Shown: positions 33,321-41,639 of the stretch, one piece after another
Numbering within the stretch: the first letter of the stretch is position 1
Layout: every line of letters starts with the position of its first letter
Source of the DNA: an uncultured Christensenella sp.
GTDB taxonomy: Bacteria; Bacillota; Clostridia; Christensenellales; CAG-917
DNA length: 64,000 nucleotides
Assembly: GCA_910577815.1 (NCBI GenBank)
Contig: CAJTNO010000002.1
Coordinates: 199,138 to 263,137, forward strand
Reading direction: 5' to 3'
Translations under genes and position numbers: made by a program
Notes under the pieces: generated by a model
The model's database searches: none
Seen by the model: the letters and a program-made list of their open reading frames with translations, nothing else
Told to the model about the DNA's origin: nothing

Positions 33321-34670
33321 ATGTTTTTCAACAACTGTAACTGTAATCAACGAGAAAATCATCACGGCTGCGGCTGTAGCTCGAACACGGACTGCGGCTG
33401 CAACCGCGTAACGGAATGGCCGATAAACACCGTATGTATGCGCGGACCTGTCGGTCCGAGAGGTCCTATAGGTCCGACCGGTCCGATGGGACCGCAAGGT
33501 CCAATCGGACCTATGGGTGCGCAAGGTCCCACAGGCTTGACAGGAGCAACCGGTCCTATCGGACCTCAAGGTCCGCAGGGTCCCGCCGGTCCTGTCGGAG
33601 CGACGGGAGCAACAGGCGCAACGGGTCCCCAGGGTCCCGTAGGACCTCAGGGTGCAACCGGTCCTCAGGGACCTATCGGCGCTACGGGCGCTACAGGTGC
33701 GACCGGAGCTACAGGTCCGCAAGGTCCTCAGGGCGAAACGGGCGCGACAGGAGCTACCGGCGCAACGGGTGCGGCGGCAGGCTTCGGCACTCCCACAGCT
33801 ACTGCCGACACACTGCCGGCAGGCTCGGCGGCAACCGCTACCGTGACCGCAAGCGGTCCCGACACAGATAAGATATTTGCTTTTACCTTCGGCATTCCTC
33901 AGGGAGCGACAGGTGCGACCGGCGCTACAGGTCCTGCCGGACCCGTTGGTCCGCAGGGACCGCAGGGCGAAACCGGTGCAACAGGTGCTACAGGTGCTAC
34001 AGGTGCTACAGGTGCAACCGGACCTGCCGGACCTATCGGTCCGCAGGGTCCTCAGGGCGAAGTCGGCGCAACGGGCGCAACAGGTCCTCAGGGTCCCCAG
34101 GGTGAAACGGGTGCGACAGGAGCAACGGGCGCAACGGGCGCAGCAGCAGGCTTCGGTACTCCCACAGCCGCGGCAACCGCGCTTCCCGCAGGCTCAGCGC
34201 CTACGGCAACGGTGACTGCAAGCGGTCCCGACACGGCAAAGGTCTTTGACTTCGAATTCGGAATTCCTGCAGCCACAGCGGCGGCAGGCGACGCAATCTA
34301 TGCCTCAAGCGGTGCTCAGACTGCGGCAGCGGCGGCGATAATCCCCATAACGCAGAATGCGGCAACGCCCGGCACTACGATGACCGTCGCCGCAAATGCG
34401 GTAAACGTACCCGCAGGCACCTATCTCGTAAGCTATGGCGCAACGGGAACCACCGGCGCAAACGGAACGTTCAGCGTACAGCTCTATCAAAACGGAGCGG
34501 CAATAGCCAACGAAATAATTACCAACGAAACCGCAAACACTCAGGAAGCAAACGTAAGCAAGACTATCGTATACACGACCGCGGCGCCTGCAACGCTTTC
34601 AATCCACAATGCTTCTACGGATATCTCGACCTATACGGACGCAAATCTCACCGTAATGAAGCTTGCCTGA
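33321..34670 (+). CDS. Collagen-like (Gly-X-Y) surface protein with BclA-type C-terminal domain
   Basis: The 449-residue protein has a Cys-rich head (CNCN, CGCSSNTDCGCN within the first 30 residues) and no signal peptide. A collagen block of GPQ/GPT/GAT triplets follows (about 41-150), then a 50-residue spacer (AAAGFGTPTATADTLPAGS... ending FTFGIPQG). A second collagen block (about 195-275), a second near-identical spacer and a C-terminal beta-rich domain of about 130 residues resembling the BclA/C1q-type trimerisation head complete it. Collagen-like filaments of this kind decorate exosporia or cell surfaces in Bacillota. The spacers resemble those in phage tail-fibre collagen-like proteins. 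An AGGAGG-type ribosome site precedes the ATG. The gene is monocistronic, bounded by a bidirectional terminator. Confidence 0.85.
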   Translation: MFFNNCNCNQRENHHGCGCSSNTDCGCNRVTEWPINTVCMRGPVGPRGPIGPTGPMGPQGPIGPMGAQGPTGLTGATGPIGPQGPQGPAGPVGATGATGATGPQGPVGPQGATGPQGPIGATGATGATGATGPQGPQGETGATGATGATGAAAGFGTPTATADTLPAGSAATATVTASGPDTDKIFAFTFGIPQGATGATGATGPAGPVGPQGPQGETGATGATGATGATGATGPAGPIGPQGPQGEVGATGATGPQGPQGETGATGATGATGAAAGFGTPTAAATALPAGSAPTATVTASGPDTAKVFDFEFGIPAATAAAGDAIYASSGAQTAAAAAIIPITQNAATPGTTMTVAANAVNVPAGTYLVSYGATGTTGANGTFSVQLYQNGAAIANEIITNETANTQEANVSKTIVYTTAAPATLSIHNASTDISTYTDANLTVMKLA

Positions 34671-34712
34671 CGCGATTCTCTTGCGAATAAAGACATTGTA
34701 ACCTCAAAAAAA

Positions 34713-34738
34713 CGAACGGCGCAGGTTTGCGCCGTTCG
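34713..34738. terminator. Bidirectional terminator between collagen-like gene and mfd
   Basis: An 11-bp perfect stem (CGAACGGCGCA / TGCGCCGTTCG) with a 4-nt loop is followed by CTTTATT on the plus strand and by a run of seven T on the minus strand. It can end both converging transcripts. Confidence 0.85.
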
Positions 34739-34800
34739 CTTTATTGTTAAAATCCGCACTTTAACTATGAATTTTCGATATATAAAACTCTGTTTCAGTT

Positions 34801-37800
34801 TTATACCTCTATAGAGAAAAACTCAATCATAGCCTTGAGTTTTTGCTCGGCGGTCTTTTTGTCGGCTTCGAAAATAAGAGTGGGAGGTATCGTGGTTGTA
34901 AGCACGACTCCGCTTGCATTGTCCGCAACCGCGCGCATAAGAAGCTCGTTTTTAAATACGTCCGCGTCATAGAAATTGGCGCCCGCGCCGTTTTTGTTTA
35001 TCACTATGCGCGACACCTCGAAGCGCGACGAAAGATTTTTGAGCAACGCTATATTTATAAGATTTTCAAGCGGAAGGTCTACGGGTCCGTACACCTCGGC
35101 AAGCTCCTTGAGCAACGCGTCTCTTGACGATTTGCTCTGCACCTCGGATATGCGCTTATAAATTTTAAGCTTATCCCTGCTGCTTACGTAGCCGTCGCTT
35201 ATATATGCCGCGGCATCCACGCGCATTTCAACCTCGCGGACAGGCTTGCGGACAATGCCCGTTTTAATCTCCTGTACCGCCTCGTCAAGCAGCTCGAGAT
35301 ACATTTCATAGCCGACCTTCTCAATATGTCCGCTCTGCTCCGCGCCCAAAAGCGTTCCCGCTCCTCGTATGGACAGGTCGGACATAGCCACCCTGAAGCC
35401 GCTGCCTATTTCGGTATTGTCAAGCAGAGTCTTAAGCCTCTTTTCGGCAGTATCGGTGAGCGTTCCGTTTTCGGGCAGAGTAAAATATGCGTGCGCGAGC
35501 GCGCCTCTGCGTCCAACCCTTCCGCGAAGCTGATACAGCTGCGAAAGTCCGAATTTTCCGCTATCTAACACTATAAGTGTGTTTGCGTCGGGCAGGTCTA
35601 TTCCGTTTTCGATAATAGTTGTAGCTACAAGCACGTCAAACTGCTTGTCGTAAAACGCGCTCATTCTCTCCTCGAGCTGACCTGCGGGCATCTGTCCGTG
35701 CGCGGTAATCACTCGCGCGCCCTCCGCTATGCTTCTCAGATGCTCGGCAAACGGATTTAACCGCTCTATATCGTTTAAGAGTATCAGCGTCTGACCTCCT
35801 CTTGCCATCTCCCGCTTGATTGCGTCCGCGCATACCGCGTCGCTGTAGGAAACCACGTAGGTCTGTATGGGCAGTCTGCCCTGCGGAGCGGTTTCGAGCA
35901 TAGAAATATCTCTGAGCCCCGAAAGCGACATATTGAGCGTGCGCGGAATGGGAGTTGCCGACAGCGTAAGCACGTTGACAAGCGGATATCTCTCCTTAAG
36001 CTTTTCCTTGTGTTCTACGCCGAACCTCTGCTCCTCATCGAGCACCAACAGTCCGAGGTCGTGAAACGCCACGTTTTTGGCAAGCACCTTATGCGTCGCT
36101 ATAACCATATGAACGGTGCCGTCCTCAAGCTCCTTTAAAAGCTTGGCGTTTTCGGCGGACGACTGCAATCTCGTAAGCAAGCCGCAGCGTATTCCGAAGG
36201 GCTTTAATCTGTCTATAATATTTTCGTAATGCTGTCTTGCAAGGATTGTTGTGGGCGCAAGCAGAACCGCCTGCTTGGAGTCAAGCACGGTTTTGAACAT
36301 TGCGCGGAATGCGACCTCGGTCTTGCCGAAGCCCACGTCGCCCACGATTAACCTGTCCATAATGCGTCCCTGCTCCATATCCTGCTTTATTTCGGATATA
36401 GCCTTTAACTGGTCCGCGGTCTCCTCGTACTCGAAGGCGTCCTCGAACTCCTTCTGCCATACGGTATCGTCGGAGTATCTGTAGCCCTGCTGCTTCTCGC
36501 GCTTAGCATACAGCTCCACAAGGTTGACGGCAAGCTTACGGACGGATTTCTTAACCCTCTCCTTTTCGCGTTCGAACTCCTTGCCGCCTATCTTGTTGAG
36601 CGAGGGATGCTCCTCGCCGACGAATTTCTGCAGATTATTCATCTGGTCGGTGGCAACATACAGAGTATCGCCGTCGCGGTATTTCAAAACGATATATTCG
36701 CGCTCGAATTCGCCCGATTTCATTCGGGTAGTACCCTCGCACAAGCCCACGCCGTGTACACGATGTACTACATAATCCCCTGCTTTCGGCGCGCTAAACT
36801 GCCGTTTGTGCGAAATTACGCTTTCGGAATGCTTTCTTCCTATACATTCGGATACGCCCACTATGACAGCCCTTGACGCGGGATATATGACGCCCGTATC
36901 GACCTTGAGCGGAGTAACCGAAACCTGCGCGTCGCACTCGCCGTCCTCGCTGTATTCCGCACTTATCTCCGCTTCAAATAGGCTGTCCTTTACGCCCTTT
37001 GCCCTCTCGTTGCTTCCGCAGGCAAATATTATCCTTGCGCCGTTCAGCACAAAGTTTTTCATATCGTTGCCCACTGCCGAGGGGTCAAGATAATACTTTG
37101 TTACGGTCTTTGTCATCGGCTCGGTAACATACGTAGGTTCAAATATGGGATTGCTGAGATTCATTGCCGAAAAGCTAAGCTTGCGCAAGGTCAGCAGCTG
37201 TCTTCTCAGCTCGTGTACGGTTATATACGCCTCTCTGTGCAACGGCAGTATTTCACCTCCGTCGGTCAGAGTCTTTATACGCCCTTCGAATTCCTTGGAC
37301 AGAATATTAAGCTTGTCAAACACAACCTTAGGCTCGTCGAATACCGTAACGGAGGTTTCGCCGTCGTCGAGATATTCAAGCAACGTCTGCGTTGCGCCGT
37401 CCATAAACGGCAGCGCCCAGACGGCCGAAGCGTTGCAAGCGCCCGTCCTTATACACTGCGCCGCCTCCGCGCAGTTTCGGCTGTCGGCAAACGGCTTCAT
37501 AGCCGCAAGCGTGGCTTTGCAGATTTCACCGTCCGCAAGAATATCGCTTACGGGAGGCAGAACTATTCCGCCGACCTCGTTGGACGACGCCATACTATCG
37601 AGGTCGAATATTTTAATATCCTCTACAAGCTCGTCGAAAAAGCTTATTCTGTATGCGGTTTTATCGGGAGCGCACACGTCGATTATATCGCCGCGTACGG
37701 AAAATTCTCCTACGTCGCCTACGGCGTCCTGCCTTACGTATCCCGAAAGCGCAAGTCTGTCCGCGAGCTCGACAGGCGAGATTATATCCTCTTTGTTTAT

Positions 37801-38226
37801 AGCAATCGTATACTTTTTTACAAGCTCCCTTGACGGAAAACGCTGCAACAGGCTGTCCGCGCTTGTGACTATAACGTCCGCCTCGCCGCGGTTTACGGCT
37901 ACAAGCGTTCTCATCCTTTCAAGCACGTTTTCCCGAGTAAAGCCCTTACGCGGCAAAAGCACGTCGTCGCGATAAGGCAGGTAGCAGACGCGCACCCCCC
38001 AGCTTGCAATTCTGCCCGCAAGACTTTTTGCGGCAAGAGCGTCCGCAGTAACCACAAGCCTGCGACAGCCGAGCGCGCTTATGATATGCGCCTTTGCGCC
38101 GTCCGTAACGCGCATAACGGAAACAGCCGCAAGCTTGGAGTCAGGCAGTCGCTTTGCGCCTATTCCCTCCAGCTTTGCAAGCTTTTCACCTAAATTTTTA
38201 AGCTGTAATATGCTTGGTATGCTCAT
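34801..38226 (-). CDS. mfd: Transcription-repair coupling factor Mfd
   Basis: The 1,141-residue protein has the full family length. It removes stalled RNA polymerase at DNA lesions and recruits UvrA. The UvrB-like N-terminal module is followed by the RNA-polymerase-interaction domain (GDYVVHRVHGVGLCEG, about residue 490). The RecG-like motor has Walker A GDVGFGKTE, the DEEQ box in LVLDEEQRFGVEH and LSATPIPRTLNMS, and a TRCF C-terminal domain ends the protein. The ATG has no ribosome site. TATAAA lies 7 nt upstream of it, so a short or leaderless transcript is possible, although no good -35 box is seen. Neighbouring pth and a glmU-like gene match the usual Bacillota order. Confidence 0.97.
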   Translation of the reverse strand: MSIPSILQLKNLGEKLAKLEGIGAKRLPDSKLAAVSVMRVTDGAKAHIISALGCRRLVVTADALAAKSLAGRIASWGVRVCYLPYRDDVLLPRKGFTRENVLERMRTLVAVNRGEADVIVTSADSLLQRFPSRELVKKYTIAINKEDIISPVELADRLALSGYVRQDAVGDVGEFSVRGDIIDVCAPDKTAYRISFFDELVEDIKIFDLDSMASSNEVGGIVLPPVSDILADGEICKATLAAMKPFADSRNCAEAAQCIRTGACNASAVWALPFMDGATQTLLEYLDDGETSVTVFDEPKVVFDKLNILSKEFEGRIKTLTDGGEILPLHREAYITVHELRRQLLTLRKLSFSAMNLSNPIFEPTYVTEPMTKTVTKYYLDPSAVGNDMKNFVLNGARIIFACGSNERAKGVKDSLFEAEISAEYSEDGECDAQVSVTPLKVDTGVIYPASRAVIVGVSECIGRKHSESVISHKRQFSAPKAGDYVVHRVHGVGLCEGTTRMKSGEFEREYIVLKYRDGDTLYVATDQMNNLQKFVGEEHPSLNKIGGKEFEREKERVKKSVRKLAVNLVELYAKREKQQGYRYSDDTVWQKEFEDAFEYEETADQLKAISEIKQDMEQGRIMDRLIVGDVGFGKTEVAFRAMFKTVLDSKQAVLLAPTTILARQHYENIIDRLKPFGIRCGLLTRLQSSAENAKLLKELEDGTVHMVIATHKVLAKNVAFHDLGLLVLDEEQRFGVEHKEKLKERYPLVNVLTLSATPIPRTLNMSLSGLRDISMLETAPQGRLPIQTYVVSYSDAVCADAIKREMARGGQTLILLNDIERLNPFAEHLRSIAEGARVITAHGQMPAGQLEERMSAFYDKQFDVLVATTIIENGIDLPDANTLIVLDSGKFGLSQLYQLRGRVGRRGALAHAYFTLPENGTLTDTAEKRLKTLLDNTEIGSGFRVAMSDLSIRGAGTLLGAEQSGHIEKVGYEMYLELLDEAVQEIKTGIVRKPVREVEMRVDAAAYISDGYVSSRDKLKIYKRISEVQSKSSRDALLKELAEVYGPVDLPLENLINIALLKNLSSRFEVSRIVINKNGAGANFYDADVFKNELLMRAVADNASGVVLTTTIPPTLIFEADKKTAEQKLKAMIEFFSIEV

Positions 38227-38290
38227 TTAACTTTTTATATTGACTTAAATTTTACGTTAGTTAATCGATTATGTTTAATTCCGGCTGCTT

Positions 38291-38869
38291 TTACGCCTCG
38301 TTTCTGTTCAGCTTTTCCTGCACGCGCGCAAACGGAACGCCCTTTATAAGCTGCTCTAGCGCGGCTACTCCGTTTGCTATAGCCCTTTTCATATCCCCGT
38401 GATATTTATAATCTATTTTGGACAAAACAAATTCAAGCAAAGCAACTTCGCCGCCCGACAGCTCCGCGGTTTTTGTACCTACGCGCAAGCGCATAAAATT
38501 TTGAGTGCCGAGCTCGAGAACGATATTTCTCATTCCGTTGTGCGTTCCCGCGCTCCCGTCCTCGCGCAGTCTGAGCTTCCCGATTGGAATATCCACGTCG
38601 TCGTAGCAGACTATCATATCCTGCGTTTCGTCTATATCGTAGGCACGGACAAGCTTTCTTACCGACTCTCCCGATAAATTCATATAGGTCTGCGGCTTGG
38701 CTATTATTACTCCCGCCTTTTTACATTCGGCAATCTTAGCGTCGCAGGCGTCCTTTGTAAATTTAACGCCGAGCCTTGCGGCAAGCGCGTCCGCCACCTC
38801 AAAGCCCACGTTGTGGTATGTGTTTTTGTACTTTGCTCCGGGATTGCCCAAGCCTACTACAAGTATCAT
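38291..38869 (-). CDS. pth: Peptidyl-tRNA hydrolase
   Basis: This 192-residue enzyme recycles tRNA by cleaving peptidyl-tRNA released by stalled ribosomes. It has the family length and motifs: VGLGNPGAKYKNTYHNVGF with the catalytic His (about residue 20), PQTYMNLSGESV (substrate-binding Asn), YDDVDIPIGKLRLR (catalytic Asp region) and GSAGTHNGMRNI. A GGGAG ribosome site precedes the ATG. The gene lies between the glmU-like gene (28 nt upstream) and mfd (64 nt downstream), the conserved Bacillota neighbourhood. A GCAGGCG/CGCCTGC stem at 38881-38907 overlaps the upstream stop codon and could modulate read-through. Confidence 0.95.
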   Translation of the reverse strand: MILVVGLGNPGAKYKNTYHNVGFEVADALAARLGVKFTKDACDAKIAECKKAGVIIAKPQTYMNLSGESVRKLVRAYDIDETQDMIVCYDDVDIPIGKLRLREDGSAGTHNGMRNIVLELGTQNFMRLRVGTKTAELSGGEVALLEFVLSKIDYKYHGDMKRAIANGVAALEQLIKGVPFARVQEKLNRNEA

Positions 38870-38896
38870 AATACTCCCAAGCAGGCGGGCAAAGCC

Positions 38897-39937
38897 TTAC
38901 GCCTGCGTTTTTGTAATCGTTTTTGTATCCTGCCGCACCCGACCTATTGTAAACGAGCCGTCGCCGACGTCGCGCGTAACCGTAGTGCCTGCGGCTATAA
39001 ACGCGTTATCTCCCACTACTACGGGCGCAATCAGATTGGTATTTGCGCCGATAAAGCACCTGCTTCCAACCGTAGTCTTGTGCTTCTCGCGACCGTCGTA
39101 ATTGCAGAACACCGTGCCGCATCCGACGTTTGTACCCTCGCCTACCTCTGCGTCGCCTACGTAGCTGAGATGCGATGCCTTTACCCCGTCGCTGAGCTTT
39201 GAGGCTTTTATCTCCACAAAATCGCCTATGCGGCAGCCCTCGCCAATCTGCGCTCCGCGCAGCCTTGCAAACGGACCGACCGTTGCGCGCGGGCGTATAC
39301 AGGAATCCACAACGTGCGACATTTCCACGTCCGCGCCGCCTTCCACAACGGAGTTGCGCACAAGCGACGCGCTGATTTTTGCTCCGCTCCTTATAACGCT
39401 TGCGCCCTCTATACGCGAAAACGGCAGGATTTGCGCGCCCGCCTCTATCTTTACCGTGTCGTCGATAAACACCGTGGTCTTATCCAAAATGTTCACGCCG
39501 GCAAGCAAATGAGCGTCGAGTATCCTGTCTTTTAACAGATTATACACCATATTATAGGATTTTGTATCGCCTAACTTCAAAAAGTCGTCGTCAACGACAA
39601 AAATTCCCTCCTCGCGCGCGTCACCTATACGTATAAGCGAAGGAGCGTCCTTTGCCCCGAGCCGCACGGACGAGATGTTTTTATGCTGCATAAGCGCGAC
39701 AAAATGCTCAACCGTCTTGCGCCTGAGCAACGGAGTATCGAGAGTAAGCACCACGTTAACGGTATCGGCAAGATAAAAAGCGTCGGGATTGTCAAAAAAA
39801 ACGCTTTCCTTTACTATTCGGCTGTCGCCTGCGTCAAAGCGGGCGAACTCCCTTAAAATATACTCCTCCGCCCTTCGTCCCAATATGGAGCGCTTGGAGT
39901 TTGCGGTTTCGATAAAAACAATATTAAACTTATCCAT
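38897..39937 (-). CDS. GlmU-like protein: intact acetyltransferase helix, decayed uridylyltransferase domain
   Basis: The C-terminal part (about residues 155-346) is a left-handed beta-helix matching GlmU glucosamine-1-phosphate acetyltransferase. KASHLSYVGDAEVGEGTNVG carries the catalytic His, with CNYDG, FIGANTNLIAPV and AAGTTVTRDV. The N-terminal 150 residues correspond to a shortened remnant of the uridylyltransferase domain. LDTPLL replaces the usual GDxPLL, and the nucleotide-binding LAAGxGTRM loop is absent. Total length is 346 against about 450-460 for GlmU. I infer it keeps acetylation but not UDP-GlcNAc formation, unless it serves another sugar. Position next to pth and mfd matches glmU in Bacillota, with prs missing between. 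TATAGT lies 6 nt before the ATG but lacks a -35 box. Confidence 0.8.
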   Translation of the reverse strand: MDKFNIVFIETANSKRSILGRRAEEYILREFARFDAGDSRIVKESVFFDNPDAFYLADTVNVVLTLDTPLLRRKTVEHFVALMQHKNISSVRLGAKDAPSLIRIGDAREEGIFVVDDDFLKLGDTKSYNMVYNLLKDRILDAHLLAGVNILDKTTVFIDDTVKIEAGAQILPFSRIEGASVIRSGAKISASLVRNSVVEGGADVEMSHVVDSCIRPRATVGPFARLRGAQIGEGCRIGDFVEIKASKLSDGVKASHLSYVGDAEVGEGTNVGCGTVFCNYDGREKHKTTVGSRCFIGANTNLIAPVVVGDNAFIAAGTTVTRDVGDGSFTIGRVRQDTKTITKTQA

Positions 39938-40215
39938 ACCTACACTATATTACCGAAAAGCAAAATACTTTCCCGAATAGACAAGCTTCGGCAATTTTTA
40001 TGCCAATTATGTTATTTACACCCATTTGATATATATTTCGGTTTTAATATACGTCCGAATTTGTCTTATTTGTTATAGCTAAGCGGAGAAAATATTAAGC
40101 AGTCGCAATTTCTGACATAATAATTTTTGTTTTGCGATTTTAAGCGTTATATTTACTGCAAAGGGCGCGCTTGCAACATATGCCGAAGTCAAGCTTTTAT
40201 AAGGGAGATTTAAAT

Positions 40216-40383
40216 ATGGACAATAAGAAAAAGGAAAAATTGGTTGCAATCGTCGTAACAACGCTCATATCGCTTGCCGTATCGGCGGTAGCCTGCCTTT
40301 TGGGAATATCGCCCGAAAAGCTGCCGACCGTCACGGCTCCTGACCTTGCATCGCCTGCCGCTTATTGCGTTATAAACGCATAA
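40216..40383 (+). CDS. Small single-span membrane protein (55 aa)
   Basis: This short gene starts at the ATG preceded by AGGGAG 8 nt upstream. It encodes a basic head (MDNKKKEKL), one hydrophobic helix (about residues 10-29) and an extracytoplasmic tail ending VINA. No family was recognised. A longer in-frame start at 40171 adds residues that would include the ribosome site, so it is not favoured. It lies alone between the glmU-like gene and the tadA operon and is followed by a hairpin at 40419. Confidence 0.55.
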   Translation: MDNKKKEKLVAIVVTTLISLAVSAVACLLGISPEKLPTVTAPDLASPAAYCVINA

Positions 40384-40418
40384 ACGAAAACAGGCGGAAT
40401 CGCCGCTCTCTTTTGTTT

Positions 40419-40436
40419 CGCGCAAAGGCTTGCGCG
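40419..40436 (+). terminator. Probable terminator of the 55-aa gene
   Basis: A perfect 7-bp stem (CGCGCAA / TTGCGCG) with a 4-nt loop is followed by CCCTTTT, 35 nt after the stop codon. Confidence 0.5.
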
Positions 40437-40470
40437 CCCTTTTGCAATCTCTACTCCCTTATATAGCGTA

Positions 40471-40500
40471 AAAGGAGAGGCAATATACGCCTCTCCTTTT
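40471..40500. terminator. Terminator of the tadA-small ORF transcript (bidirectional)
   Basis: An 11-bp stem (AAAGGAGAGGC / GCCTCTCCTTT) with a 7-nt loop begins 4 nt after the stop of the 33-aa ORF on the minus strand. It also carries T residues on the plus side. Confidence 0.75.
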
Positions 40501-40503
40501 ACA

Positions 40504-40605
40504 TTACAGCAGTGTGCCGAGTATAAAAGCAAACGTCGCAAATACGCCTGCGACCGCCAATGCGGCTATTATTTTTAAAATGACCGAACGCGCATTTTTC
40601 ATCAT
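40504..40605 (-). CDS. 33-residue single-span membrane microprotein
   Basis: The minus strand reads MMKNARSVILK, a hydrophobic helix rich in Ala, Val and Phe, then GTLL and stop. A clear AAGGAG site lies 5 nt before the first of two tandem ATG codons. It follows tadA by 45 nt in the same direction and ends just before a strong terminator, which fits a real last gene of the tadA transcript. No function can be assigned. Small single-span proteins often modulate membrane complexes, but nothing here identifies a partner. Confidence 0.55.
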   Translation of the reverse strand: MMKNARSVILKIIAALAVAGVFATFAFILGTLL

Positions 40606-40650
40606 AAGCTCCTTTTTATATATTTATCGAACGCAATCAAATGATATGCG

Positions 40651-41112
40651 CTATCCGCGGCAGTTTTTACGCTTTTTTTTAAAAAAATCCGAAAGCAATG
40701 CGGCACAAGCCTCTTTCATATAACCGCCGCTAACCTCGACGTTATGATTGAACAGACCTTTTTCAAGCAGATTGACCTTCGAGCCGCAGGCTCCGCTTTT
40801 CTCGTCGTACGCTCCGAAATACACCGCGCGTATGCGCGTGTTTATCATAGCTCCCGCGCACATAGGACAAGGCTCGAGCGTGACGTACAGCTCGCAATCC
40901 TCAAGCCACCAATTACCTAAGTCTTTCGCGCCTCTGTCAAGCGCTATCATCTCCGCGTGACGGAGCGCGTTATTCTCCCGCTCCTTGGCGTTGCCGCTTT
41001 CCGCGATTATTTTTCCGTCCTTGACAAGCACCGCGCCGACAGGAACCTCGTCAAGCTCCGCGCATTGCTTAGCAAGCTCTATTGCGCGTTGCATAAACTG
41101 TTGATTGTACAT
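40651..41112 (-). CDS. tadA: tRNA-specific adenosine deaminase
   Basis: This 153-residue zinc enzyme converts adenosine 34 of tRNA-Arg(ACG) to inosine. The deaminase signature is complete: HAEMIAL (zinc-binding His and catalytic Glu, about residues 52-58) and PCPMCAGAMI (two zinc-binding Cys, about 81-90). The family residues VPVGAVLVKDG and GNWWLEDCELYVTLE are also present. The Lys-rich tail KKKRKN contacts tRNA in relatives. The ribosome site is weak (GGTGG). It lies 68 nt after rlmH on the same strand and may be part of that transcript. Confidence 0.95.
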   Translation of the reverse strand: MYNQQFMQRAIELAKQCAELDEVPVGAVLVKDGKIIAESGNAKERENNALRHAEMIALDRGAKDLGNWWLEDCELYVTLEPCPMCAGAMINTRIRAVYFGAYDEKSGACGSKVNLLEKGLFNHNVEVSGGYMKEACAALLSDFFKKKRKNCRG

Positions 41113-41180
41113 AAACCACCGTTTATATGTTTATTTAATATATTTAAACCTGCTATCGGGTTATTTCCCGTTTATTTATA

Positions 41181-41639
41181 CTATTTGTTGTAAGGCGTAC
41201 CCGCGATTATAGTCAATGCGCGATATATCTGCTCGGCAAGCACCACTCTGAAAAGCTGATGCGGCAGAGTAATCCTGCCAAAGGATATCAGCTTATCCGC
41301 GCGCGCTCTCAGCTCGTCCGTGTGACCGTGACTGCCGCCTATCAGAAAGGAAATTTCCTTAGTGCCGTCCAAGCCCCTTGCGCTTATAAGAGAGGCAAGC
41401 TCCTCGCTTGTTATCTGCTCTCCTCTGCCGTCCATTGCGATTATATAGCCCTTGGCTTTGTCAAGCAGCTGAACGCTCTCTATGCGCGACTGCTCCGCCG
41501 CAGTCTTTCCCTGCGGCGCATCGGGAAGTTCCGTCACGCGCACGTCGCCGAAGCGCGAGCATCGCTTGACGTATTCGTTTACGGCGTCCGAAAAATATCT
41601 TTCCTTTAGCTTTCCCGTTGCAATTATGTTTATTTTCAT
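41181..41639 (-). CDS. rlmH: 23S rRNA (pseudouridine1915-N3)-methyltransferase
   Basis: The 152-residue SPOUT-class enzyme methylates Psi1915 of 23S rRNA in the assembled ribosome. It begins MKINIIATGKLKERYF and has the SAM-binding knot residues FLIGGSHG (about 99-106) and LPHQLFRVVLAEQIYRA. The C-terminus reads GTPYNK where most members have PYHK or PYHR, a His-to-Asn change in the conserved tail. The start overlaps the stop of the upstream CPBP gene by 4 nt (ATGA), making it the last gene of a four-gene coupled operon headed by walJ. Confidence 0.95.
   Translation of the reverse strand: MKINIIATGKLKERYFSDAVNEYVKRCSRFGDVRVTELPDAPQGKTAAEQSRIESVQLLDKAKGYIIAMDGRGEQITSEELASLISARGLDGTKEISFLIGGSHGHTDELRARADKLISFGRITLPHQLFRVVLAEQIYRALTIIAGTPYNK

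Noticed and set aside
33294..34215. Overlapping ORFs in other frames of the collagen-like gene
   Set aside because: Repetitive Gly-X-Y codons keep other frames open; the Arg/Ser/Asp-rich products are artefacts.
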